Shown: positions 19,127 to 24,654 of the stretch, one piece after another
How the letters are laid out: every line of letters starts with the position of its first letter
Numbering within the stretch: the stretch's first letter is position 1
Origin: a virus
DNA length: 24,654 bases
Reading direction: 5' to 3' (one strand)
IMG/VR virus record: IMGVR_UViG_3300021467_000022
Span: 1 to 24,654 of that record
The notes under the pieces: model-generated
Told to the model about the DNA's origin: nothing
Databases searched by the model: none
Seen by the model: only the letters and a program-made list of their open reading frames with translations
Translations under genes and position numbers: made by a program

Positions 19127-19642
19127 TTAATTATATGTGCTATAAACAATTCGTTTAGGAACCCACCTTAATTTATATTCATACGCATCCCCTTCAATCT
19201 CTATTTCATTAGTAATATCAAATTCTGCCATACCGTTATTAAACATTACTTTCATGCCACTTAAGTCGATACCTGCAGATGGTAATTGTTCCTTTATAAT
19301 ACATTCAACAGCACTTATAATCGAAACGTTAGTGGCGCCATTTAAAGGCGTATATGATTCAATAAACGGCGGACTCTTATCTTCAATAAATGGGCTCCAA
19401 TCTATCAATTCACACATCTGATTTACATTATTCTCAATAACTTCGTCTATGTTATTTAAATCAGTCAAATAAATTTTCTTAGATGGTAACTTATCACCAT
19501 TTTTATCTGGCTCTGTAGTACCTACTTCTAAAACCCATTTATGGTCTCCTTCAGCATTAGTAGGAACTACATACCTTAATGTAATATTAAATTTAACAGC
19601 TTTTTTATTATTTAAACTATTAACTACATAGAACTCTGCCAT
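19127..19642 (-). CDS. Small structural protein with N-domain shared with the 315-aa protein and an Ig-like C-domain (171 aa)
   Basis: Residues 1-75 align by eye with the N-terminus of the 315-aa protein upstream: the core VPTNAEGDHKWVLEVGTTE corresponds to VPVGAEGDEQWVLSFTTTA, followed by KIYLTDLNN versus DLYIQEL. Residues 89-137 (KSPPFIESYTPLNGATNVSI, then GIDLSGMKVMFNNG) match a Big_5-like Ig unit in the 861-aa protein. So this small gene combines modules found separately in its neighbours. Its start codon and binding site (GGAGA) lie inside the 3' end of the LAGLIDADG endonuclease gene, with a 19-base overlap. Probably a minor virion or assembly component; the exact role is unknown. Confidence 0.87.
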   Translation of the reverse strand: MAEFYVVNSLNNKKAVKFNITLRYVVPTNAEGDHKWVLEVGTTEPDKNGDKLPSKKIYLTDLNNIDEVIENNVNQMCELIDWSPFIEDKSPPFIESYTPLNGATNVSIISAVECIIKEQLPSAGIDLSGMKVMFNNGMAEFDITNEIEIEGDAYEYKLRWVPKRIVYSTYN

Positions 19643-20559
19643 CTATCAGTCTCCAATAACTTGTTATACAATAAATATTTTCTTGTCATTCTAGTTAATT
19701 TGGTACTATCTTTATAGACAACAGACAAGAAGGTCATGGCACGCTTACCAGTATATTGTAATATATAAACTTTATTATTATAACTATATAAATTATATGG
19801 CACATTAATAACATCAGCAATAAAACATATTACATCTTTCATACCTATAATTCTAGCTGTAGGATACATAGTTTTCATATTTATAGAAATAGAGCCATCT
19901 CCATCAAAAATACCTCGTATACAACTATCAATATACGTTTCTGGCAAAACGGGAAACTTTAATTTAGCGGATTTATTATAAGTAATACCTAAATCAACAA
20001 AAAAATTCCAAATATACTTCCCACCCACAGTAAGTATAAAAACATCTTTATTATATTCATTATGCTTATGAATAATATTGCCTTTATAATCAATTAACTT
20101 AGCTATATTAAAAACAACGTCTTTATCACACATTGCAATTCTAATAAATTTACCAAATTTAGGGTTAGATACATAACCATCTGACATAACAATACCAACT
20201 AACCACGCCAACCCATGCGACCATTCAGTAAAAAATTCTACATTATATTTCTCAGGTCTATAATATTCATTACGTTTTAGCCCAAGAGATTCTGCCTTCA
20301 GAATTACAGAATTATAACTCCTATTGAGTAATTTAGCTATTTTAATAGGTGGAACATCATTATCATAACACTCAGACAATCTTTTGATTTCTTCTTGTGA
20401 CCAACGTCTATATGAATTGTGCTTGCGTATACCAAACATTCGTAATCTTTCAGAAACTGCTTTTTCAGACCTGCCTACTAATCTTCCAAGAGTAGCATAA
20501 TCACATTTATCATAATTATTTAAAATAAAATTATCTTCATACTCACTCCATCTAGACAT
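19624..20559 (-). CDS. LAGLIDADG homing endonuclease with two Myb/SANT-like domains (311 aa)
   Basis: Two LAGLIDADG motifs are visible: LAWLVGIVMSDGYV (117-130, catalytic Asp127) and SCIRGIFDGDGSI (212-224, Asp221), spaced as in a two-motif monomeric enzyme. Ahead of them lie two helix-turn-helix units of Myb/SANT type starting with W-S and acidic residues: 3-46 (SRWSEYEDN) and 52-96 (RRWSQEEIK), probably adding DNA specificity. Both acidic catalytic residues are intact, so the enzyme may be active. It is free-standing, not in an intron or intein: TAAGGAG, fused to the stop of the 315-aa gene, drives it, and its 3' end overlaps the next gene by 19 bases. It lies exactly between two genes with related N-termini. 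It would cut phage DNA lacking the insertion and copy itself by repair. Confidence 0.95.
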   Translation of the reverse strand: MSRWSEYEDNFILNNYDKCDYATLGRLVGRSEKAVSERLRMFGIRKHNSYRRWSQEEIKRLSECYDNDVPPIKIAKLLNRSYNSVILKAESLGLKRNEYYRPEKYNVEFFTEWSHGLAWLVGIVMSDGYVSNPKFGKFIRIAMCDKDVVFNIAKLIDYKGNIIHKHNEYNKDVFILTVGGKYIWNFFVDLGITYNKSAKLKFPVLPETYIDSCIRGIFDGDGSISINMKTMYPTARIIGMKDVICFIADVINVPYNLYSYNNKVYILQYTGKRAMTFLSVVYKDSTKLTRMTRKYLLYNKLLETDRWQSSM

Positions 20560-20568
20560 ACAATCTCC

Positions 20569-21516
20569 TTACGAACTAAAATCTATTTGGTTAACAATGC
20601 TCATTATACCAAACCTAGTTATAGAATCCACAGTATCATAGTATCCATTTGGCTCACCATCTGGATCTTGATAACGTAACACTTGTACTTTAGCTTCAGA
20701 GGCTGTATAGTTATTACTGATAGCATCAAAACCATTAGTCCCACTTACTGGTACAGTAAGGGTGGTTCCACTAACGGCAATTACTTGAAAATAATCAGTA
20801 TTAGTGCCGTCAGTAATCATACAACAATCCTTTGCGTTAATTCCAATACTAGAAGCTACATACAAATATTGCGAGCCAACCGTATAATTCATAGCCAACG
20901 TAGTCTCTGCAATACTATTAGATGCTAATTCTTCTGAATCTACTCCCAATGCGAAGCCTAAATCTTTATATAGTGTGTCAGCGCCTGAAGCAGTCACTTT
21001 TACAGATGACCGTTTACTCCCAACATATGAATCTGACATATTACCAGATACAATATAAAATTTATTATTTATATATTTAACTACAGCATTTTTATAAGCT
21101 AAGGCATCGTCATTTACATTCCACACTCCAGAAATAGTAGGCAAAGCCCGTATCTTCTCTTCAATAGCATTAGCGATATTATCTCCGCCAGCTAAGTCTT
21201 CGTCCAATTCAATATAATAGTATTGGCTACTATTATCTATTTTAATCCCTAATTTCTTACTAGTCGCAGATGTTTTGTAGCCTCCCAAGCTAACTAATCC
21301 AGAACTTTTAGCCCATCCGGTTTTTAATTCTTGTATATATAAATCTTGAATTGGCGTATTATTCGCATTATTACTATATGCAGTAGTAGTAAACGATAAT
21401 ACCCATTGTTCATCACCTTCAGCCCCAACAGGAACAATTGTTTGCTGATCAATAGTAACAGTTTTACTATTATCAGGATAATTATCTAAGTCATAAACAG
21501 TAATATTTCTAGCCAT
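20569..21516 (-). CDS. Virion structural protein with hook-like domain (315 aa)
   Basis: The start is supported by TAGGAGG ahead of ATG. Residues 1-75 carry the domain shared with the 171-aa protein (VPVGAEGDEQWVL at 28-40). Residues 87-197 form the domain shared with the 533-aa protein and the giant protein at the window start: KKLGIKIDNSSQYYYIELDE, helix IANAIEEKIRALP, strand NKFYIVSGN, then SSVKVTASGADTLYKDLGF. Residues 205-275 are a beta-rich loop (AETTLAMNYTVGSQYLYVAS) of the kind seen in phage tail proteins that place linkers on the surface. No signal peptide or catalytic residue is seen. Probably a tail-associated structural protein. Confidence 0.9.
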   Translation of the reverse strand: MARNITVYDLDNYPDNSKTVTIDQQTIVPVGAEGDEQWVLSFTTTAYSNNANNTPIQDLYIQELKTGWAKSSGLVSLGGYKTSATSKKLGIKIDNSSQYYYIELDEDLAGGDNIANAIEEKIRALPTISGVWNVNDDALAYKNAVVKYINNKFYIVSGNMSDSYVGSKRSSVKVTASGADTLYKDLGFALGVDSEELASNSIAETTLAMNYTVGSQYLYVASSIGINAKDCCMITDGTNTDYFQVIAVSGTTLTVPVSGTNGFDAISNNYTASEAKVQVLRYQDPDGEPNGYYDTVDSITRFGIMSIVNQIDFSS

Positions 21517-21530
21517 TATTATTCCTCCTA

Positions 21531-21941
21531 TTATCTATAAAAATACCGTTGCCCATTATTTATGAAAAACGGGCAATCAGGATCTACGCATAACCATCCA
21601 TATTTATTACCCTTAGCATATCTAATCATCATGCCACCAGTGGCAGTATGATCAGCTAACTCAGAAGCGGGTATTTCTTCCACTTTCCAAAAATTGGGAG
21701 AATCCCTATTAGTGTTTAATACATAATGTAGTTCTGCCTCAGTAGAATATGGACATTTTATATGAAAATAATGAAAATCCCTAATAGTAACCCACTCAGC
21801 CCCTCCTGCATGGATAGCGTTTAAATCTATAATATCTTCAATGCACTTAGTTCGATTATATTGAGGTAAATTACCACTAGCCGTAGTGCCATACCGATCT
21901 TCCCATGTAACATCACACTTATCTATTGGATTTCTTGGCAT
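21531..21941 (-). CDS. Small unrecognised phage protein (136 aa)
   Basis: The ATG is preceded by TAGGAG at 21948-21953, fused to the previous stop. The protein is small and soluble with scattered Cys (residues 9, 33, 63, 118 and 123) and aromatic patches: VTIRDFHYFHIKCPY, FWKVEEIPASELADHT, and a C-terminal YGWLCVDPDCPFFINNGQRY. The C-terminal pattern with two Cys in WLCVDPDC could be a metal or disulfide site. It may form a small beta-sandwich, but I recognise no family. It is followed by the 315-aa gene after 14 bases with a strong binding site, so it belongs to the same transcript. Confidence 0.85.
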   Translation of the reverse strand: MPRNPIDKCDVTWEDRYGTTASGNLPQYNRTKCIEDIIDLNAIHAGGAEWVTIRDFHYFHIKCPYSTEAELHYVLNTNRDSPNFWKVEEIPASELADHTATGGMMIRYAKGNKYGWLCVDPDCPFFINNGQRYFYR

Positions 21942-21947
21942 TTACTA

Positions 21948-21953
21948 CTCCTA
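21948..21953 (-). promoter_or_regulatory. Stop codon fused to ribosome binding site (TAGGAG)
   Basis: TAG ends the upstream gene and AGGAG from the same bases is the binding site for the ATG at 21941. In-frame TAG and TAA codons follow it, so read-through could not fuse the two proteins. Confidence 0.75.
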
Positions 21954-22361
21954 AAAAGTATATGGTGTATTGTCATACCTAATTAAATATGCGTCATACG
22001 TTAAATACATACTGTGCTTGTCGTCTGTATGATTGCTAGTATCAACAATAATAAAATCGTCATTTTTTAATTTAGGTACAGAAGTAATATATTTATTTTC
22101 CAACAATACCTCATCTAATTTAATTATTGAATCAAAATACTTGACACCATTCCAATAGAATTTAGCTATATAATATGAAGGTATAAATAACTTGTATTGT
22201 TTGCTAAAATCTAAAAAAATGTAATCTTCTTTATTAAGCCGATCTAATTCTTTTAAAACAGGCCCTGTTAAATAACAATTCTTAAATTTTGCTAACCCGT
22301 CTATCTCATAATATACCTTTTCCCAACGTATTTCTAACCTGAATCTATCATTAAAATCCAT
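21951..22361 (-). CDS. Small hypothetical protein with reassigned start (136 aa)
   Basis: The longest frame begins at 22424 inside the preceding gene, but its first 21 codons lack a binding site. I chose ATG at 22361 (MDFNDRFRLEIRWEKVYYE) because AAGGAG at 22368-22373 lies six bases before it and this removes most of the overlap with the 231-aa gene. The product is rich in Tyr, Lys and Asp with strand-like segments (YIFLDFSKQYKLFIPSYYIA, VKYFDSIIKLDEVLLENKYI). No cysteine cluster, membrane segment or catalytic signature is seen. Function is unknown. It is one of several small genes ahead of the fibre-type genes, probably minor tail or assembly proteins. Confidence 0.83.
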   Translation of the reverse strand: MDFNDRFRLEIRWEKVYYEIDGLAKFKNCYLTGPVLKELDRLNKEDYIFLDFSKQYKLFIPSYYIAKFYWNGVKYFDSIIKLDEVLLENKYITSVPKLKNDDFIIVDTSNHTDDKHSMYLTYDAYLIRYDNTPYTF

Positions 22362-22367
22362 AATTAA

Positions 22368-22373
22368 CTCCTT
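22368..22373 (-). promoter_or_regulatory. Ribosome binding site that sets the 22361 start
   Basis: AAGGAG on the minus strand lies six bases before ATG at 22361 and two bases after the TAG of the 231-aa gene. It identifies the internal ATG as the real start. Confidence 0.75.
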
Positions 22374-22374
22374 A

Positions 22375-23070
22375 CTATTGAATATATAGTGGCGTATGAG
22401 GTATAGATGCGCTTGACGTGCCAATTTTCCCGCCAGCCTCTAAATCACCACCGCCAATTCTAGTCACTATGCCTAACTCAACTGTATTAGCTTCCCCAAC
22501 ACTAGCAGGCCCGGCAGAAACACTGCCTTCTTGGCCAGTAACAAGACCTTCAGTAGCTAAATCGATGCCTCTGTCTATACCAACCTGATCACCGCTACGC
22601 TGTCCTTCTGTTATACCTTGTAATACATATGTAGGGGCTGGTATATTAATAAACTCATTACCAGTAACATCGGAGGCTAGCCATGTTTGAAATGACCAGG
22701 ATTCTGTGCCATATCCTACAGGATCTGTTTTAGAATATGAATAACTAGTAATATACATATGATCTTGATCTAAATGTATGGCGTCAGCAGGTTGACATGC
22801 TGAAGCATTCAATATAATATGCAATGAAGCAGGACTTAATTCACAGGCTTGTGAAGGCCTAATTACACTCTGATCAAGTCTCGGCAAAACTCCAGCATAG
22901 GCTGTTAAATTTATACTAATAGTAGTTACTACTTGCGTACGCCACGGTAACCAATCACCTAACTGCCACAGCCTATTAGGCTGTCTATTTACACTCCAAT
23001 TTATAGATTGAAATCCATGATTAACACTATTAATAATAACCTGAGTCATAGATCCTAAAATAACTGACAT
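22375..23070 (-). CDS. Putative tail structural protein (231 aa)
   Basis: GAGGAGG lies seven bases before ATG. Residues 1-150 are a compact beta-rich domain with a striking aromatic stretch (NRQPNRLWQLGDWLPWRTQV) followed by strand TISINLTAYAG, then HMYITSYSYSKTDPVGYGTE and SWSFQTW. This layout, a small all-beta domain with a conserved Y-S/Y-x-DPVGYG turn, resembles tail-tube or tail-terminator-type proteins, but I cannot confirm a family. From about 155 to the end the protein is Gly, Ser, Thr and Glu rich and low in complexity (TEGLVTGQEGSVSAGPASVG), probably a flexible tail exposed on the particle. Function is inferred from shape and context. Confidence 0.85.
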   Translation of the reverse strand: MSVILGSMTQVIINSVNHGFQSINWSVNRQPNRLWQLGDWLPWRTQVVTTISINLTAYAGVLPRLDQSVIRPSQACELSPASLHIILNASACQPADAIHLDQDHMYITSYSYSKTDPVGYGTESWSFQTWLASDVTGNEFINIPAPTYVLQGITEGQRSGDQVGIDRGIDLATEGLVTGQEGSVSAGPASVGEANTVELGIVTRIGGGDLEAGGKIGTSSASIPHTPLYIQ

Positions 23071-23085
23071 AATAACGCCTCCTCT

Positions 23086-23286
23086 TTATCTAGGTCGTGT
23101 CTCACAATTAAGGTACATATTATAATCACATTCATAACGTTTGGCACAATTAGCACAATATGTACGCTTAAACACTTCTAATCTAGCCTTAATTTGGTAT
23201 GGTTTCAAATATTTATACTGTTCAACAATATTAATAGGAGGTTTAACCGATTTAAATGCCTGTCGTCTACCACAGTTACAACCCAT
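23086..23286 (-). CDS. Small cysteine-rich zinc-ribbon-like protein (66 aa)
   Basis: It starts at MGCNCGRRQ with the ATG overlapping the previous stop by one base (TAATG), which suggests re-initiation; a separate binding site is weak. Six cysteines are present: C3 and C5 (CxC), then C44/C47 (CANC), C53 and C61. A basic linker with Lys, Arg and Tyr lies between. The second half fits a small zinc-binding knuckle. It resembles in kind, though not in sequence, the 130-aa two-cluster protein near the other end of the window. An assembly or nucleic-acid contact role is possible; I recognise no family. Confidence 0.82.
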   Translation of the reverse strand: MGCNCGRRQAFKSVKPPINIVEQYKYLKPYQIKARLEVFKRTYCANCAKRYECDYNMYLNCETRPR

Positions 23287-23522
23287 TAGTAATTACCAAC
23301 CCCTTCCATCTGAATTGACCATTCAAACCACTTTTTACTCCCTATAATAGGGCGCTGCATAACATTAGTAATAACACAATCAAATCTGATGCTGCCCCAT
23401 TCTTTATCAGTATAATCATCAGTTAGTTTATCGTTATCAGTTAGCACTGAAAAAGAAATAGAAGCCTTTCCAGTAGCATCATACGTTATAGATAATGATC
23501 CGCAATCAATAAACTCGACCAT
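23286..23522 (-). CDS. Small beta-rich hypothetical protein (78 aa)
   Basis: GGAGG precedes the ATG and the upstream stop is directly adjacent (TAAATG). The sequence is mostly strand-like: VEFIDCGSLSITYDATGKAS, ISFSVLTDN, then GSIRFDCVITNVMQ, RPIIGSKKWFEWSIQMEGVG. The alternating pattern suggests a single small sandwich or barrel domain. It is co-translated with the 102- and 66-aa neighbours, so the three probably act together. No family is recognised; a minor tail or neck component is one possibility. Confidence 0.83.
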   Translation of the reverse strand: MVEFIDCGSLSITYDATGKASISFSVLTDNDKLTDDYTDKEWGSIRFDCVITNVMQRPIIGSKKWFEWSIQMEGVGNY

Positions 23523-23831
23523 TTATATACCTCCACCTGGTATATCATCTTCATCAATAAACTCGGATTTATAAACCACTTGGCCACTAAATATTTGTTG
23601 ATGGCCTCTAGACAAAAATGGTAACCGTTGAAAACTTGCCGACACAAATTCACCACTAAAAGAGGCTCCAGCAAAGTCATCGCTTTTTGGCAACGTTGTA
23701 GTAGCAGGCCATAACCTTATTTTACTTTTATCGGCGCCAAACGTCTGTACTATAAATTCCCCTCTACCCGTAGGCGTCAGCCCAGAAGATCTTAATCTAT
23801 ATCTATATGCATCATAATATTGTCCGTCCAT
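23523..23831 (-). CDS. Small hypothetical virion-module protein (102 aa)
   Basis: A strong site (GGGGGAG) precedes ATG. The protein starts MDGQYYDAYRYRLRSSGL and ends with an acidic, glycine-rich tail (FIDEDDIPGGGI). Strand-like segments (RGEFIVQTFGADKSKIRLWP, ASFSGEFVSASFQRLPFLS) suggest a small beta domain. There are no cysteines and no catalytic signature. It follows the 200-aa gene after 20 bases and abuts the 78-aa gene. Function is not recognised. Confidence 0.84.
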   Translation of the reverse strand: MDGQYYDAYRYRLRSSGLTPTGRGEFIVQTFGADKSKIRLWPATTTLPKSDDFAGASFSGEFVSASFQRLPFLSRGHQQIFSGQVVYKSEFIDEDDIPGGGI

Positions 23832-23851
23832 AATTTACTCCCCCATTAAAC

Positions 23852-24454
23852 CTAATCATATATAAACAAAAACGAATAATTTACTTGCGGAACATTGGGC
23901 GGAGTATACTCCCACCCGAAACTTTGTAAATACAGACGCGAACCACGAGGCAAGATATCAATAAAAAAATCAACTTTTTTTTCATCATATGCATCATTAC
24001 TACTAATAATTATTGGATCTCCTGAATAATTAAAATCGTAACCGTCTACATGTACATCGTATAAATAAATAGAAGTTGGCCCACCAGTCGCAGACGCATT
24101 AAATGATTTGTACGATGTGACTTCAGTCATACGTATTTTATTTGTCACAGTGCCTTCAATAAATGCTTTAGAATTTCCTCTTGGTATCATGTAGATTTTA
24201 ATTTCTCCGGTATCATCACAGCTATATCGTCTATCCCAGTTATAGCTTACTCCGGCTCGGCCTGGACATTGAAGAACCTCTCCTTCTAATGGCGCGTACG
24301 CAGTTATAGTCAAATCTCCAACTGCAGGCCCGTAAAGTATTATATTATCTCCAACCACATTAGTTTCTACATTTGTACGTAATGACGCAGATATAATACC
24401 TCTATTTCTCAAATATGGAAATGCTCCAACTATATGGCATTCACATACAGACAT
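23852..24454 (-). CDS. Beta-rich hypothetical virion-module protein (200 aa)
   Basis: GAGGAG lies just ahead of ATG, and the preceding stop TAA is directly adjacent. The product begins MSVCECHIVGAFPYLRNRG and continues with strand-rich segments (IILYGPAVGDLTITAYAPLE, GEIKIYMIPRG, TSIYLYDVHVDGYDFNY, VDFFIDILPRGSRLYLQSFG). Cys4, Cys6, Cys63 and Cys79 are isolated. The pattern suggests one or two beta-sandwich domains. No signal peptide, helix bundle or catalytic motif is seen. It is likely a small structural protein of the particle, by context. Confidence 0.85.
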   Translation of the reverse strand: MSVCECHIVGAFPYLRNRGIISASLRTNVETNVVGDNIILYGPAVGDLTITAYAPLEGEVLQCPGRAGVSYNWDRRYSCDDTGEIKIYMIPRGNSKAFIEGTVTNKIRMTEVTSYKSFNASATGGPTSIYLYDVHVDGYDFNYSGDPIIISSNDAYDEKKVDFFIDILPRGSRLYLQSFGWEYTPPNVPQVNYSFLFIYD

Positions 24455-24646
24455 TTATTGCTCCTCTACTTCTTCAGGTATACGAGAATAATATGTGGCA
24501 TAAGCTGGCCCACCTTGCGGTATACTAGAATGATCGTGTACAACTATGCCATCTAAAATTATATAAAATATATGCTCTCCTAATGCACGTGACATATACT
24601 GTATAATTTGCCTACCGCTACGTAAATGGCGGTAATATACACACAT
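24455..24646 (-). CDS. Small hypothetical protein at window edge, 5' end uncertain (63 aa or longer)
   Basis: The frame is open from the window edge and the first ATG is at 24646, only eight bases from the end. Upstream codons (AGT AAT) contain no stop, so the true start may lie outside. GAAG just before the ATG could be the end of a binding site. The visible protein (MCVYYRHLRSGRQIIQYM, then ILDGIVVHDHSSIPQGGPAY) ends with an acidic EEVEEQ tail. It stops directly before the next ATG. Function is unknown. Confidence 0.6.
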   Translation of the reverse strand: MCVYYRHLRSGRQIIQYMSRALGEHIFYIILDGIVVHDHSSIPQGGPAYATYYSRIPEEVEEQ

Positions 24647-24654
24647 ATTACTTC

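Noticed and set aside
9994-20559. Group I intron or intein hosting the two endonucleases
   Set aside because: Both lie between complete genes with their own starts and stops; no split exon frames or splice-type protein motifs are visible.
11396-20928. Plus-strand ORFs of 70-110 codons inside structural genes (11396, 11900, 15194, 15949, 16546, 20683)
   Set aside because: Opposite-strand shadows of well-supported genes; all real genes here are on the minus strand.
22362-22424. A longer 157-residue start for the gene ending at 21951
   Set aside because: The extra 21 codons lie within the 231-aa gene and lack a binding site; AAGGAG sits correctly for the ATG at 22361.
3948-24454. TGA read as Trp or Gly, or TAG read as Gln, throughout the window
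   Set aside because: All frames are complete under the standard bacterial code; tryptophan uses TGG, and TAG stops sit exactly at gene junctions, several followed at once by further stops or out-of-frame starts.
1-24654. Diversity-generating retroelement, CRISPR array or tRNA genes
   Set aside because: No reverse transcriptase, no template/variable repeat pair, no spaced direct repeats and no tRNA-like cloverleaf noticed.

Overview
The window looks like part of the late (virion structure) module of a large, AT-rich tailed phage; G+C is roughly one third by eye. Every supported gene lies on the minus strand, so reading order runs from high to low coordinates. Genes are packed with overlaps or short gaps and almost all have a strong Shine-Dalgarno sequence (GGAGG type), which points to a bacterial host. 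I see no replication, packaging, portal, capsid or lysis gene, no tRNA and no integrase. Phage origin is inferred from architecture (serial beta-rich structural proteins, Ig-like domains, lectin-like modules, two free-standing homing endonucleases), not from a hallmark gene. The host cannot be named. No stretch over about 70 bases lacks a gene.

Layout in transcription order. (1) 24.65-21.5 kb: a run of small genes (63, 200, 102, 78, 66, 231, 136 and 136 aa), probably small virion or tail components; the 66-aa protein is Cys-rich and zinc-ribbon-like. (2) 21.5-19.1 kb: two genes (315 and 171 aa) with related N-terminal domains, separated by a LAGLIDADG homing endonuclease carrying two Myb/SANT-like domains. 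(3) 19.1-13.3 kb: three paralogous structural proteins in tandem (432, 620 and 861 aa). They share an N-terminal repeat-rich, possibly propeller-like region and a Big_1-type Ig domain; the 620-aa copy has a duplicated inserted domain and the 861-aa copy a long C-terminal extension. (4) 13.3-11.1 kb: a 206-aa Ig-like protein and a 533-aa beta-rich protein. (5) 11.1-9.6 kb: a second homing-type endonuclease (zinc fingers plus PD-(D/E)XK nuclease) and a 104-aa protein. (6) 9.6 kb to the window start: a 1758-aa Cys-rich giant protein, a 130-aa two-cluster zinc-ribbon-like protein and the first 1315 residues of another giant protein with stacked discoidin-like and LamG-like modules, open past base 1.

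How it fits together (inference): the operon encodes the distal, surface-exposed part of a virion. Small tail-associated proteins come first, then fibre or decoration proteins built from repeated Ig, propeller and hook-like modules, then very large adhesin-like proteins that could contact the cell surface. The two endonuclease genes are selfish insertions at gene junctions and do not interrupt the structural genes.

All 20 complete genes end in TAA (10) or TAG (10), never TGA. Several TAG stops are fused to the next gene's ribosome binding site (TAGGAG or TAGGAGG), a compact form of translational coupling.
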